DNA of 64,000 nt from Zingiber officinale (GCF_018446385.1 NW_024589854.1:124001-188000), one strand, 5' to 3'. Positions 47,006 through 60,545 are shown, numbered from the stretch's first letter. Notes: generated by a model from the sequence alone, not told the origin. A program made the numbers and translations.

Positions 47006-50000
47006 TCAACACTCCCCCTTAAAATTGATTTTCTTCATGACTCCAAGCATACTCCTCATCTTGCTGAAAACATCCACTCCAAGAGGTTTTTTAAAAATAT
47101 CCGCAACTTGATCAGCAGATTTCACATATTCAAGTTTGATCTCCTTTTCCGTAATACTCTCTCGGATGAAATGATAGCATGTATCGATGTGTTTACTTCG
47201 ATTATGAAAAACATGATTTCTCGCCAGAGCTTGAGCAGACTTGTTGTCAACAAAAATTGTGGTCGCTTCATTCTCCGACAAGCCTATCTCCTTCAACATT
47301 CTTCTTGGCCAGATTGCGTGACAAGCGCATGCCGTAATCGCGACATATTCAACTTCACAGGAAGATAGCGTGATGATTGCCTGTTTCTTTGAACTCCACG
47401 AAATTGCATTAGACCTCATAAAAAACACAAATCCAGTTGTGCTTTTCCAATCATCTATATCTCGGGCAAAATCACTGTCGCAATATCCAATAAGTTGGAA
47501 TTCCTTGGACGACGAATAAAACAGTCCGAAATCAATAGTACCTTTCAAATATCTCAAAATCCTCTTTACCACCTTCATGTGATTCATTGTTGGCACTTCC
47601 ATGAATCGACTAATTATCCCCACGCTAAAAAGAATATCCGGCCGAGTTCATGTCAATGTCAAATACCTTTGGCATCCCATAAGACATTTGAACAGTGTAA
47701 GATCCACCTTTTCTTCCTCTTAGTCCTTGCTCAATTTAGCTCTAGCCTCCATAGGAGTAGCCACCGGTTTGCTATTTGACATATTAAATCTATCCAGAAC
47801 TTCCTTCACATATGCTTGCTGCCCAACAAAAATTCCATCATCCGATTGGCGCACTTCTAATCCGAGGTAAAATGACATTAAGTCAATATCTGCCATCTCA
47901 AATTCTCGAGCTATATCATTCTTGAAATCTTCAAAGAGACTTGGATTATTTCCTAAAAAAATAAGATCGCCCACATAAAGGCAAACGAACAAACAATCTC
48001 CATTTTTATCCATCTTCACAAAAAGTGCATACTCATGTGGACATCTTGCAAATCCTTTATCTCGAAAATAGGCATCAATCCGACTTTACCATACTTGAGG
48101 CACTTGCTTGAGACCGTACAACGCCCTCTTCAACTTCAATACCTTTCCTTCTTGTCCTTTCACCACATAGCCTTTTGGTTGCTCCAAAAAAACATCCTCC
48201 TCAAGGAAACTGTTAAGAAATGCCGACTTTGCGTCTAATTGAAATATTTTCCAGTTTCTTTGTGCCGCAAATGAAACAAAAAATCTGATTGTTTCTAAAT
48301 GAGCAACTGGAGCAAATACCTCCTCGTAGTCCACTCGTGTCGTTGTGCATAACCCTTGACGACTAATCTCGCTTTATATTTTTCCACGACACCTTTGACA
48401 TTCTTTTTCTCTTTGAATATCCACTTGACACCAATCGACTTTTGACCCACTGGAAGAGAAGTGAGTTCCCAGGTGTCGTTTCTTTCAATGGCTCGAATCT
48501 CCTCGTCCATGGCTTGTCTCCATTTCTCCTCCTTACTAGCTTCTTCAAAACTCAAAGGCGTTGTTTTGGCCAACAGACAGAACATAGAGACATCATCGAT
48601 TACCTCCATATTCTCGTAAAGATCTTGGATAGTTCTCATCCTTTGTGATCCTTCATTAGAAAAAAAAAAAAGTGAAACCGCCACATCAGCGGCCCCCCTA
48701 GCGCCGGTCCCACGGATATGGAGGGAGATAAATGCAGGTACACAGCTGAAAGCGCATAGCCGGGACGCTAACCTCAGGCAATGACACCCCGAGGATCGAA
48801 CCCTGGACCTTTCAGCCACGAAACCATGCGCCCCCAGCTGTGCTACGTCCTGGGGACAAAAAAGGTGTGTTCATTAGAGCTTTCACTTGATGAAGATGTA
48901 TCAGAAGGTGTGTTCGGTGTTATCGTAGGAACTGCGGGCTGACATGTTTCTTCTCCTTGATTGTCCTCATCGAAGAATGGGAAGAATTTGTCGATGGAAT
49001 CTTCATGTACTTCCCAATTCCAAGAAGCATCTTCATCAAACTCCACATCACGACTCACAACAATCTTCCCGTTGATAGGATTGTAGAGCTTGTACCCCTT
49101 CGATTTTCCGTCATAGCCGATGAACACAAACTTCTCGCTTCTATCATCAAGTTTTGTTCTCTCTTGCTTCGGCACATGCTTGTAAGCAATACTCCCAAAA
49201 ATCCTTAAGTGAGATACATCTGGCTTCTTTCTGCTCCAAGCTTCAATTGGTGTCTGGTCTTTCACGCTTTTGGTCGGACAACGATTGAGGAGATACACCG
49301 CACAAGCCACTGCTTCCGCCCAAAATTCCTTTGGCATCTTCTTATTTTTCATGATGCTTCCCGCCATGTTGAGGATGGATTGGTTCTTTCTTTCAGCCAC
49401 TCCATTTTGTTGCGGTGATCTTGGAACTGTGAGGAAGTGCCTAATGTCATTTTCTTCACAAAAACGGTTAAAAACACTAGAAGTAAACTCTCCTCCTCTA
49501 TCGGTTCTCAACGCTCGAATTATATAGCCACTCTCTCTCTCCACCAAAGCCGTAAAATTCTTGAAAGCATTAAAACTCTCAAATTTTTCTTTCAAGAAAT
49601 AAACCCAAGTCTTCCGGCTAAAATCGTCGATGAAAAGTAAGAAATAATTACTTTTACCATAAGATAACGGCTTGATCGGTCCACAAACATCGACATGAAT
49701 TAATTCAAGCGGCTTTGTCACTTTTGATGTTGCTTCCTTCGGAAAACTTCTTCTTACGTGTTTGCCTAGAAAACACGCTTCACAAAGTTGATCCGGATGG
49801 TTGATCAAAGGCACACCCTTTACCATCTTCTTTTCGAACACCATTTTCAGGCCACTGAAATTGAAATGTCCCATCCTCATGTGCCAACACCACGCTGGAT
49901 CCTTTACAGACACTTGCAAGCAATTTGGCTCTCCGGTTTGAATACAAATCGAAAACATCCTATTCTTCGACATCGTCACCTTCGCAATTAGGTTAGTGCT

Positions 50001-51290
50001 CCCGTCTCATAGCCAAAGATTACGATCCTTCATTAGAATCTGGTAGCCCCTCTCCATGAGTTGCCCCAAACCCAAAATATTGTTCTTTAATCTAGGGACA
50101 TAATACACATCGGAAATAAACCTGTGAGTACCATCCTTCAACCGAATCAAAATGGTACCTTTGCCTTCAATCTGGATTTTCGAAGCATCACCAAACGTGA
50201 CATTCCTAGTTGCCTTTTCCTCAAGTTCAACAAATTTCGACTTGTTGCCACACATGTGGTTACTCGCACCGTTGTCTAGATACCATTGGCTTCCTCCTCC
50301 AACAGATTCTTGGTTGAGTGCTAACAACAACGTTGACTCTTCCACTTCTTTCTCCTCGACCAAATTGACTTCTTCTTTTGCATCCTCGGCGTACCAGCAG
50401 TTACGGGCATAGTGACCCATTTTGTGACAATTGTAGCACTCAACACGTGACTTGTATCCGTCACTTCCTCGTCCTCGTCCTCTTTCTCTTCCTCTACCAC
50501 GACCTCTTGGATTTCCTCGTGGCTTTTCATCGTTCACTCTCTCATCTTCTTGATTTCTGCCATGACCTCGACTACCACCATGAGAATAACCGCGACCTTA
50601 ACCGCGACCGCGGCCTCATGAAACTGCACTTCCCCTTTTGGCAGACGAATGCTTGACTAGTAAGACTTGCTCCGATGTCTCTTTCTTGTGCTTGTTCATT
50701 CGCTCCTCGTGCACCCGTAGCGATCCATTTAATTCGTCAATGGACAGATTCTCCAATTTAAATCTCTGTTCTCCTCGATTGTAACCACAACATGATCAAA
50801 TCTCTTATGTAGAGAACGTAAAATTTTCTCGATCACGCGAACGTCTTCTATACTTTCACCATTTATCTTCATCTGGTTGACGATGGAGAAGATCCGCATG
50901 AAATAGTCTGAAATAGACTCCGATGCTTCCTGACGAAGAGCTTCAAATTCTCCTCGTAAAATTTGAAGTCGCACCTTCTTTACCTTATCCACTCCTTTGT
51001 GAGAATTTTCGAGAATTCCCCATGCCTCCTTTGAAGTTGAGGCATTTGCTACTTTCTCAAAAACCGCATTGTCCTAACACTGGTGGATGATAGATAGAGC
51101 ATGCTTGTCCTTCTTTTTGTTCTTCTCGAACTTTTAAATCAGGATCAACTCCGCATCCTCGTCAGGTTCGACAAACCCATCGCCGACAATTTCTCATGCA
51201 CCTTGGGAACCGAGTATCGCCTTTACTCGAATAGACCGACTATCATAGTTGTCCTTCGTAAGACGCAGATACTGGAAGCTTAAAGACATC
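47006..51290 (-). pseudogene. Ty1/copia gag-pol, broken
   Basis: On the - strand, in order: gag remnant (50992-50729: [17 protein letters not shown]). Zinc knuckle CYNCHKMGHYARNC and protease WYLDNGASNHM in 50537-50007. Integrase in 49979-48843 (WHMRMGHFN, then RTDRGGEFTS and PQQNGVAERKN). RT pieces in 48660-47720 (KWIFKEKK, DAKSAFLNS, LYGLKQVPQVW). RNase H in 47623-47006 (CDSDFARDIDDWKSTTGF, SSCEVEYVA). The order integrase before RT shows Ty1/copia. Frames are broken between gag and protease, after the protease, after KGYAQRHEW, after VPQVW and at the RT/RNase H junction. The RT catalytic box reads LYVGDLIF where YVDD is expected. A SINE at 48661-48869 separates integrase and RT. It is not able to make an active polyprotein. 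Confidence 0.9.
48661..48869 (-). mobile_element. tRNA-derived SINE inside the copia element
   Basis: On the - strand the head has ACGTAGCACAGCTGGGGGCG and the B-box GGTTCGATCC. The element ends in a T-run (A12 at 48661 on the + strand), like SINEs with oligo-T tails. Exact 9-bp target duplications TTCATTAGA lie at 48652-48660 and 48870-48878. It differs from the two SINEs in the TSL introns. It must be younger than the copia insertion. Confidence 0.85.
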
Positions 51291-51505
51291 CTTGGGTCTG
51301 ATACCAGTTTGTTGGAAACATTGGTGAGCACTCGCTCTGTCTATCTTAATTATTTTCTTTTCATACAACTACACTATTTATAGAAGGATAAAAGACTTCT
51401 GGGCGACTCTTGGATTTCCTCATGCGACTCTTGGACTTCCTGGCACTTGGACATTCTCAGGCGACTCTTCGACTTTCTCAACGTAATCAATTTTTATTTT
51501 CAACA

Positions 51506-54500
51506 ATATATATACTCTCCCGCACTTGTTCTGAATTTCTCTGGTTGAATTGGATCCCACAAGCTTTTCAATTCAGTCGGATCTTCATTTTTTGTTCGGA
51601 TTTGATTGGGTTTGCTTTGGACTTTGTTTTTGATGCCAATGACGTGCTTAAACATAAGGTTTAAGCTGACAGAAAATTAAAGTAATTACCAAGCTGCTAA
51701 CTAGGATTAATTAACTTCACATATGATTTACTTACACCAAAAAAACTTACGTGCTTAAGCATGAGTTTAAGATAGAGTGCAAGCCACTCTAATTCATACT
51801 AATTCCAGATGATATATAGACAAATAACCAAGCTGTTAATTAATTCTGATTTATTTTTTCACGGAGAAGAAAAAACATCAATGGAGTGTTGACTGCTAAC
51901 TATTGAAGTTGCTTCTCCATCCTTGTTAATTTCAGTATAAAATTTCTACTCGAAGCTTTTCCAGAGGCTATATATACGGTACCTCTCAAAAGTACCTGCA
52001 TGGTGTGCATGTTCCACTGTCTGTTTGCAACTCTATATGTAATTTATATCTATATTTAAAAAAGATATAAACCCATTTTTCCTGAAACAAACTGTACACT
52101 ACTGTGGAGCGATGGACCACTATCCACTTACATTTCGATCATACAGAACCATGAATGCATGTTATATATATAATTCAGACAATCATAATGGCCAATTTGC
52201 TATATATGTACGTATACGAGCTAGCCAGCAATGCAATGTTATTTAACACCACCCACTTGAATTCATTCCTAGATGTACTTGTTTTTGAGACCAGTATTAA
52301 ACAACTAATTAATTATGATCATTAAATAGAATTCAAACATCCCATATTCCCATGCCTGGGCAAGAATCATTAATCAGCGAGCGTAAAGCTAAGATACAAA
52401 GTATATATTCCAAAGAAAAAGGGAACAAATTAAAGAAGCATGCATATATGCATGAATGATTAAAAAAATGAAATCCAGTGGATGGAAAGAGAGATCCAAT
52501 CAATCAAGCAATTGGCACTAAATCCTAGTTGAGGCAAAAGATGAGGGGTTAATAAAAAAGGAAATACGAGGATCACAATCAATTGGCACTAAATTTTAAA
52601 GTTTATTTGCTTTCCTACAAGGTTCAACTTAAGCAAAATATCTGCTCTCATCCTCGTTTTATTAATAACAATTAAACCATCTTTGGTGTTTAGATGATCG
52701 ATATCTGATAATTAAGACATAAATCAAAAGGTCCTCCATTCATGGACCCCCAAACAAACAAACAAACAAACAAAAGAGAAAAAAAAGCATAAACTGAATC
52801 AAAGAGATGGATATTCCATGTGCTTTGTGGGGGGTTAAATTAAACTTATATAATCTTCATCACTTTATGGTGTAGCCATGAATCCCTCTCACATCTTTTG
52901 TGAGTCCTCTAACTGCTTTGTCATTCTGAGTCTTAACTCCTCTAAATTTCCTGACCATTTCTGATCAGCCTTCAACAACAATTATATCCCTAGGCTCGTA
53001 TTAATTAGAAAAAGAACACTGTGCACTTGAGAGCACAGTCTTTTCTTGACACGAGAGAAAGATGAATAATTGGAAAGTACTCATGACACACCTTGAATTC
53101 GGAACATAGATGAAAATTTTCAGATAGGCTGCAGAGCTGCTGCAGGCAGTTTCAAAAAATCTCACTTTGCGAGATTAATTATGTCATGGCAAAAATCACA
53201 ATGGTATCCATATTTATCATTATCATTAAAGACGCATCTTTTTGCCAAAAAAAATATATCAAAAATAAAACAAAACTGGAATGAATCTTATTTATGGCTA
53301 TCTACCTAGCCACTATGTTTTTCTTTAACGAGTTTGCTAGGGTGGGCACCAGGGGCGGAAACAAGGGGTTGGCTGGCATTTAACTTTAGACATAAAAATT
53401 TTAAGAGCAAAATTTAAAAACTAAAGTGATTTTTTTATTTGAAAATTTCAAACTGAAATGAAACAAAATATTTTTATTTCGAGCTTAAATAGAATAAAAA
53501 GTTTCAGATCAATTCTAATTTAGTTCAATTTAAACTGATAATTTTATAAAAATGTCTACTAAAAATAGTGAATTTTATTGTTTATATAGGAGAACAAAGC
53601 TGTAAAATAATAGTAAAATGTCAGCTAAATATGCTCTATATTATAAGCAATAATAAACTTGTTAAAGTAGCAATAAAATCTGCCCCTTTGAGAAATAAGA
53701 TGAAGCACAAACAAAAACCTCATTCCAAAGTTGGGCATATTTCATACTTATTGGATATTTATCGATTTGTTTGGTTTTACAATTTCTCCATATGCAAATG
53801 AAAATGATAGTTTTGTCTATTTTACAAACTGAAATCAAATCAGTAAATTAGTAAACTATTTTTTTTAGTTCGTATGACCTTGCGGTTTCAGGTAAAATTA
53901 GAATGCCCATCCCTACGATTTTGCACCAATTCCTTTGTAGCTCAATTGCTCCCTGGTGCAAAGCCAACTGGTTGAAACCTTCTTTTCCTTAAGGTACTAC
54001 TTGGTTCCTAATCCTCTCTTTCTCAAGGTAAATCCTCTTCATCGTGAAGTCTTTAATTTGATATCTCCAACACTGGCAACTCCTTTGAGTGGGTTACCAT
54101 GAATTTGTAATCAAAATGAACATATATTTTAAAAATAACAAAAACCTTTTTTTAGATGAGAATAAAAAAATGAAGAGGCTAATATAAATTATATATGTTT
54201 TTTTGTTCTTATGATATTAATTACTACCCTTCCAATATAATGTAAATGTTGCCTTAATTTCCGGCCGGTAGTATAATTAACTTAGTGCCACCTATGACCA
54301 GTACTCTATCCAGCGCAGCACGTCCTAATTAATAAAGTTTGGTGGGTTTATTCTCTTCAGCTCTCTTCGCTATCTGCGCCTCTTTTTCTTTCTTGTACGC
54401 AGCTGGAAGCTTTGTTCTTAAGATAAGAACAGAATAGTGACTATATACCACCACACCACTATATGGCCCCTTTTCATTCCCACCATTGCTGAAAGAAAAC

Positions 54501-54542
54501 AAACAAAGAAGATCTCCTTGCTTGGTATTTTTGTTAGAAACG
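51506..54542. other. AT-rich intergenic region upstream of the IDD gene
   Basis: The first ~150 bp probably belong to the LTR-like sequence split by the copia element. The rest shows no gene. An (AAAC)n microsatellite lies at about 52748-52772. A TATATA motif at about 54442-54448 lies about 100 bp before the IDD start and could be its TATA box; an 80-bp stretch before the ATG is purine-rich. Confidence 0.45.
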
Positions 54543-57497
54543 ATGTCAAATTCCAACTCCATCTCTGAAGAAGCTAGTGTTTCCTCGGAGACAAGAGCTC
54601 AAGACCACTTCAGCTTGAACTCTTTGCCTACTTCCATATCACCTCACCAACAGCCACTACCCAAGACCAAGAAGAAGAGAAACCAAGCAGGGCATCCAGG
54701 TTCAGGCCTTGACATATATATACTGTTCTTAGTTTTCTGATCAATTTTTTTTAATTTTATTTTTTGTTCTAATTAAAGACCCAGAAGCTGAAGTTGTGGC
54801 TTTGTCACCTAATACGCTGATGGCCACCAATAGGTTCGTTTGTGAGATATGTAGCAAGGGCTTCCAAAGGGATCAAAACCTGCAGCTGCATAGGAGAGGG
54901 CACAACTTACCATGGAAGCTGAGGCAGAGAAGCAACAAAGAAGGAGCTACAAGGAAGAGGGTGTACGTTTGCCCAGAGCCATCTTGTGTGCATCACCATC
55001 CTTCCAGGGCTCTTGGAGATCTGACAGGGATCAAGAAACACTTCTCTAGGAAGCATGGAGAGAAGAAGTGGAAATGTGACAAGTGCTCTAAGAGATACGC
55101 TGTGCACTCTGATTGGAAAGCTCATGTTAAGACCTGCGGAACAAGGGAGTATAGATGTGACTGCGGCACCCTTTTCTCCAGGTTTGTGATTTATTTATTG
55201 ATTATGTATGTTTCACAACTCTCAGTTTTTTTTCATCGCCACATATCATCATTCTAATCCTCTCTCAACCTCGCCTTCCTTCTTTCTCCTGCAAAATTAA
55301 TTTAACATCGTACGTTATCCCAATCAGTTTTAAGGCAAGAACTACGATCTATATATACTGCATGTTTTCTAAGAATAATGAATTTTTCTAGCTATCGCTA
55401 CCTGTAAGGAAAGATAGAAAAATTAACCCACAGGATCTAATAAAATAAAGCTATAAAGAAGAAAAAAAAATCCGGTTTATTATTACTGTTAACACAATAA
55501 ATCCTAGTTCATATGTTTTAGGAGAATTGTTCCTGTGCTAAATCTTCTTCTTATCTGAGTCATAATGCACACAAGGAAACTACACTCGTGATTTACTCAA
55601 ACTAAGAACAACATGCACATTTGCACTCGCTGAGTATTAATTGAGAGTTTGAGACACAGACCTGCACTTACCATCCACTATGCTGGATCTTGTCATATAG
55701 ATAGGAGATAGCACTAGCGGAGGTCTTATTGCTGCATGTTTCAGTGTTAGAGAGAGGCAATGCATGGCTTTGGCTGACAACCATACACAGTATGAGAGTC
55801 ATTTTCCTACCACGTGTTTACTTGCATAGATCTTTTTGATTTCACTGGTAAAGTTTCTGTAAGGCTGATAAACAATCAAATTATGATTTCTGAATGGTCA
55901 ACTGCTCGAAATTCGATGCCCATGACTCAACAAGGTGAAATGCGTGACTCTTTTGTGATATAATTTATATATAAGAATATCTCCAAAATTATGAAATTAT
56001 TTGAGTACATGTCAGTTCATGATGGCATCCATAGATAGTAATTTAAAAATACATTTTACACCCTCTGTACGTTAACAACTGAGAGAGAGAATTAGCAACT
56101 TTGGCATCGTGGATTAGCCATGAGATTTTGTTCTCGCATCTGTCCATGATTTTACAAATTAATGAAAGGAAAATGACGAGGAACTAGCTGTACACGTATT
56201 ATATGAGTTTCGAATTTTTCCGTATATTTTTTTAGTAAACCTAGCTAAAACTAGCTAGCTAGGCTAATCAAGTACTCATAAATCATAATTGGTCTAAAAA
56301 AGTGGAAAATCAACATAACTATAATAAATTATGATAAAATCTATTACAGAAATATTAGCAAATCTAGATATTGTCAATATATATAACTGATAAGCTAGCT
56401 TATATCTATCCGGGAAAATCTTATCATACATAACTCCACTAACACACCCAATAGATAAAACTGTATATTGTGTTGCAACTCCATAATACTATATAGCTCG
56501 GCATATATCTTTAAATCTTGTAGATGATAGACACTCATTATATACTAATTTCCTATCTATGTATCTGTATACTCTTCTCTTCTCTATGATTTTTCAACTG
56601 AACTGCTAGAGACAGATCAGCGCATACAATCACAAAGGAGAAAAATAATATCTCACTAGTCAATATCCTGTTTCCTTGCCATGCATAATTATTTGCTTAT
56701 AGATTCAAGAAATTATATCAACATCTGTCTTGATTATGCAAATTGTAGAATTAAAAAAAAAACAGCCAAGCTAGTGATTAAAGAATTAACATGCAAATAT
56801 AATATACAGTTCACGGTGATAACCATGCATGGTGTTTAACTGTTTATTCTAACTTCATTTATTTGGCGCATGCAGAAAGGATAGCTTCATCACCCACAGA
56901 GCATTCTGTGACGCCTTGGCAGAAGAAAGTGCACGAGTGATGGCCGGGGCCGGGGCCGGCGCCACCAGTGCATTCCCACCATTGCATCAGCCTCTCTTCC
57001 TCCCCTCATCGTCCTCACCCTGGGACCCCTTTGCCTCTGCTAACGCTAATTTGATTCTTAACCCTAGCCCTGACGACTGCAGTATTAATCTAGGAGACAT
57101 TGAGCTGGTAAAAAAGCCTGAAGACAACTTTTCTTCTCTCCTTCACCACCTTCCTACCAACCCCAGTCCTTCACCTCATCTCTCAGCCACTGCGCTGCTC
57201 CAGAGGGCCTCAGCTATGGGCCCTATGAGCATCACGAACGCCTTAAGTGGCCTAGGTTACACTAGTGCAACTGCTGGAAATACTATCGCCGTCAATTCTG
57301 AGTCCGGCGTCCAAGACCTTATGATGTGGCAGGAGGCCGGCGACCGCTGGACTAGGGACTTCCTCGGCGTAGCAGCCGGAGGGGATGGGGGCGATGAGCT
57401 ACTTCTGGATCTGGTGACTGCCTCACCATGCGCCCCTGTTGGTCACCCAAACAAGCAGATCGCCGAGTTCCCTCCGGTCAGTGGAACGTGGAACTGA
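54543..57497 (+). CDS. INDETERMINATE DOMAIN (IDD) C2H2 zinc-finger transcription factor
   Basis: Exons 54543-54699, 54779-55181 and 56876-57497 join in frame (GT-AG borders) to 393 aa. A basic nuclear-localisation stretch KTKKKRN (about 42-48) is followed by the ID domain with four zinc fingers: FVCEICSKGFQRDQNLQLHR (from 72), YVCPEPSCVHHHPSRALGDL (from 115), WKCDKCSKRYAVHSDWKAH, and YRCDCGTLFSRKDSFITHR, which crosses the second intron. The short C-terminal motifs ATALLQRASAMG and TRDFLG are typical of the family. IDD proteins bind AGACAA-like DNA sites in the nucleus, and many work with DELLA and SCR/SHR GRAS proteins in root, shoot, starch and gravitropic control. At 393 aa it is shorter than many IDDs but lacks nothing obvious. 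Intron 2 is 1.7 kb. Which IDD subgroup it belongs to cannot be told from here. Confidence 0.93.
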
Positions 57498-60420
57498 GAC
57501 AGCACGCAAACTGCTCGAGTTTAGTTCACTTTGAATTTTAATTACTATCATGCGGATTAATTAATTGTCGTTACAAATGTTGCTGCTGTGCCCCTACTGT
57601 TAAGCTCTTTATCTCACTATCATCATGAATGCGTAACGTTTGCATCGACCAAACTTATATCATATATACTCTTCGTTAATTAATTAGGTCTTCAAACAAA
57701 TAGAATAATTAAGAGTGTTCTTGTAGATGTTTACCTGAATTCAAGCCACTGAGTGTGCACTGAAGCCAGTTAATTTGAAATTATAATTTATTACACATCC
57801 CTGCTACATAGTTGTTAGCTTGAATTATCTTATATTATTGGCAACAAATATAATCTGGAGTATCCCACGAACAGTACTACTAAACCAGATAATTGCAAAC
57901 ATGAAGGCAAAAGCTTGCTCAGGAGTCAAGAAACCGAACGGCTTTTGCTCAAAAAGTAAGAAAGGTGGAGTTTAATATGTTTGAAATTCATTATTTATGA
58001 TTTGAAAGAGCCAGGTGGCAGGGAGGGCCAAAGGACTCTTGAATTGTCCAATTAGTAGGTAGCATGAAAAATAGCGGCAAATGCCTAAGAGAAAAGATGT
58101 AAGAGTACCAGAAGAAAAGCGGACAGAAAATGTCAACGCGTGAGTAAAAAGATGTTCACGGATGCATACCTCGGCCAACTGAATCCTCCGGTCTTTTTGA
58201 TCTCTCTACTTTATCGGTTTGAGCTCTCATTGGGATTGGAGGAGACCAACCAAGACAGCTTTCTAGCTGGAGAAAATGTGCACCATTATAATCATTAATC
58301 AGGATGTTTTTGTGTGCGAAATAACAATTAATAAATAAAAAAGGGAAGATGAAAATCAAGATTAATTAAGCAGAAACATCGCTTTGGCGATTCAAATATT
58401 TTCAACACTTGAGTTACGACGCCAGTTTGTCGGCTCTTATATTTCAGACGTTTCAGGAATGTTGGCACTGCAGGAATGACCAGATATTTTAGACCAGGAT
58501 ACATCAAAAATAAACTTGACCATCGCAACTAAATAGTATACTCTTTGTGAAAAGGAAATTGCAAGTCACCCTTTAATCAATCTTGGTTATGTGATTGTTC
58601 AGCAGCAAATTAAGGTCCCATACCACCCACATAGTTTTAATCTTCATTGCTTCCTCACATATGAAATGAGAAAATTTTTAAAGATCTTTGACTAGGATAA
58701 AATTTACATCTTCGGCCATGTTTGAAAACATAGCAGGTTGATTGAATTAGAACATAACCATTTTGTAGTTCTATTAACTTCTTTTATGAAAACAAAGAAA
58801 AATATTATCTTTTTTATGTAACACTGAAGAATATGCATGGAGACCAGTCTAGCTAGCTAGGGATTGTGTATTTGCATGAGTAGAGCTATCCCTTACAAAC
58901 TTTTCAAAAGATTTTTTGGGAAGGAAAACAGATGCATGTGAGTTGCCGGTTAAGAGTACAATACATGCCATTTTGCCTACTAAAAAAGCCTGCTCTGGTC
59001 ATCCTTTTCTTTATTCCTTTGCTTTTTCACAAGTAGACAAACAAAAAAGGCTCTCTTGCCAGTCCCTTCTCTCCCTTGGGCTTCCAACTCTGGAATCTCC
59101 CCATCTTCCATGGCCTAATTATTAGTCCCCTTGTTCTTCTCATTGCTTTGGATCATCCCCATCTCCAGGCACATCTACTTTTCTCTTTTTCTCCTTTTTT
59201 TTTTTCAAAAAGCTAACGATCCAAAGACTAGCCACTCCAATCTTGTTGACTTGACACTGTTACGAAAACATCGTACTGCTATCGTATCGCACCAAGGGAA
59301 CGACACAGGTGACTCCTGGTGAATTAAGACAATAGTCTAAGAGATGGATAGCATTCGTTGTCCTCAATGAGTAAGATTAGCCTAAAAATTCAGAGCTCAG
59401 TGATTCGTCGGTGCCTCCAAAATCGTTTAAAGAAGGTATCATATCATCATTGATGGAATCTGAAACTAATGCCTCGTACTACATAATGGAAGTGGTCCAA
59501 AGCTCACAATTTTCCACTAAACAAAGGTGCTCGTTTTGAGATCCGAGTAAAACAATGGACAGCTTGGGAGATGATCGATGAAAAAGGATGGAGTGGGAGC
59601 CAACGCCCACTAAGGATCGTTCTCTGGATTCTAAAGTTCTTAGCAACAACAGAGTCCCACCAATGCAATTTATCAAATTGAAATCAATGGTCTAATTAAG
59701 TGAATTCTATTTCGCGGTATTAAATCAAATGCAGTCTGTGAGACCATCCATCATGGAATCATCGTGATTGAGTGTAGGGTTTGTGGGGCACGAAAGCATT
59801 GTGGCAAAAAAAGAATGGTGAAATCACTAATTATAGAGAATGACCAACTAAACTAAGATTAGTTAAGATGAGAGCGAGATCAATCTACCTGCATTGATCA
59901 CCTGATCCGATCGATGGATTCCGCATTGTGCAAGGGGATGAAGAAGGAAGAAGGCTGCCGCCGGCCGCCGACCGCCGACCGCCGTTGCTTGGTTTTCCGC
60001 TTCTGCTGGACTCTATCCAAACAAGGAAGTGATTATGGTTCATCTTTTTGTTGGGTTGGATCACGCTTATAAGCCCAAAAAACTCTAAACTCTAATGGGC
60101 TTTCGCATGTAAACAATTGGCCTTTGTGGGTTATAATTATCGTTTTAGATTGTCAAAATTTATAAATTATGTATTGTATTTCATAAAAAAAATATAAAAA
60201 ATGATATCTGAATGAGTATATGATATGATGAATCACCCATGAGCTAGCATGCACATGCAAGAAAAAAAAAGAAATGGAGTTGTTATATGAAAATAATCTT
60301 CGAGATGCCTAAGATTCATAGACTTCTTGAGAACACAATAGAGCTGCAATTAAGCAAATCAACTTAATTCTTTCTTAATTTACATATGAATCTTTAAATT
60401 AATCAAGACATGCATGTTGA
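57498..60420. other. Intergenic region downstream of the IDD gene
   Basis: 57498-57800 is likely IDD 3' UTR and flank. Further on the sequence is AT-rich with scattered open frames of 60-70 codons and no recognisable domain. A GC-rich patch at 59955-60010, with GCCGCCGGCCGCCGACCGCC, resembles a transcript leader on the - strand. I could not connect it to coding exons. Confidence 0.4.
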
Positions 60421-60429
60421 TTTACTTAT

Positions 60430-60545
60430 GTATAAATGGTGTCTATTCATATTCATAAGTTGACTTTTAGAATATTTATCTCTAATTTGATTCGAACTTT
60501 CGATCATTTAGTCGTTTTGTAAAGTGTTTTACCACTTTGATACAT
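60430..60545 (-). mobile_element. Possible tRNA-derived SINE fragment
   Basis: On the - strand the sequence reads AGTGGTAAAACACTTTACAA (A-box-like) and then AAGTTCGAATCAAATT (B-box-like), followed by AT-rich sequence. The spacing between the boxes fits a tRNA-type Pol III promoter, but no clear target duplication was found. Confidence 0.35.

Larger units (their letters stand above)
46820..51505 (-). mobile_element. Ty1/copia retrotransposon, both LTRs present
   Basis: Direct repeats at 46820-47011 and 51310-51505 (192 and 196 bp; TGTTGGAAAC...TTTTCAACA, first copy with TA instead of TG) enclose the element. On the - strand a primer-binding site, TGGTATCAGACCC, follows the 5' LTR (51310 side), and a purine tract, AAGGGGGAG, precedes the 3' LTR. 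The flanks ATATG (46815-46819) and ATATA (51506-51510) fit a 5-bp duplication with one change. The LTRs differ at roughly a dozen positions and one 4-bp indel. It carries broken gag-pol and a SINE, and is inserted in the LTR-like sequence at 45840-46814. Confidence 0.92.

Noticed and set aside
58010-58060. Possible miR399-like site (GGCCAAAGGACTC on the + strand)
   Set aside because: Only a partial match to the mature sequence and no matching hairpin arm nearby.
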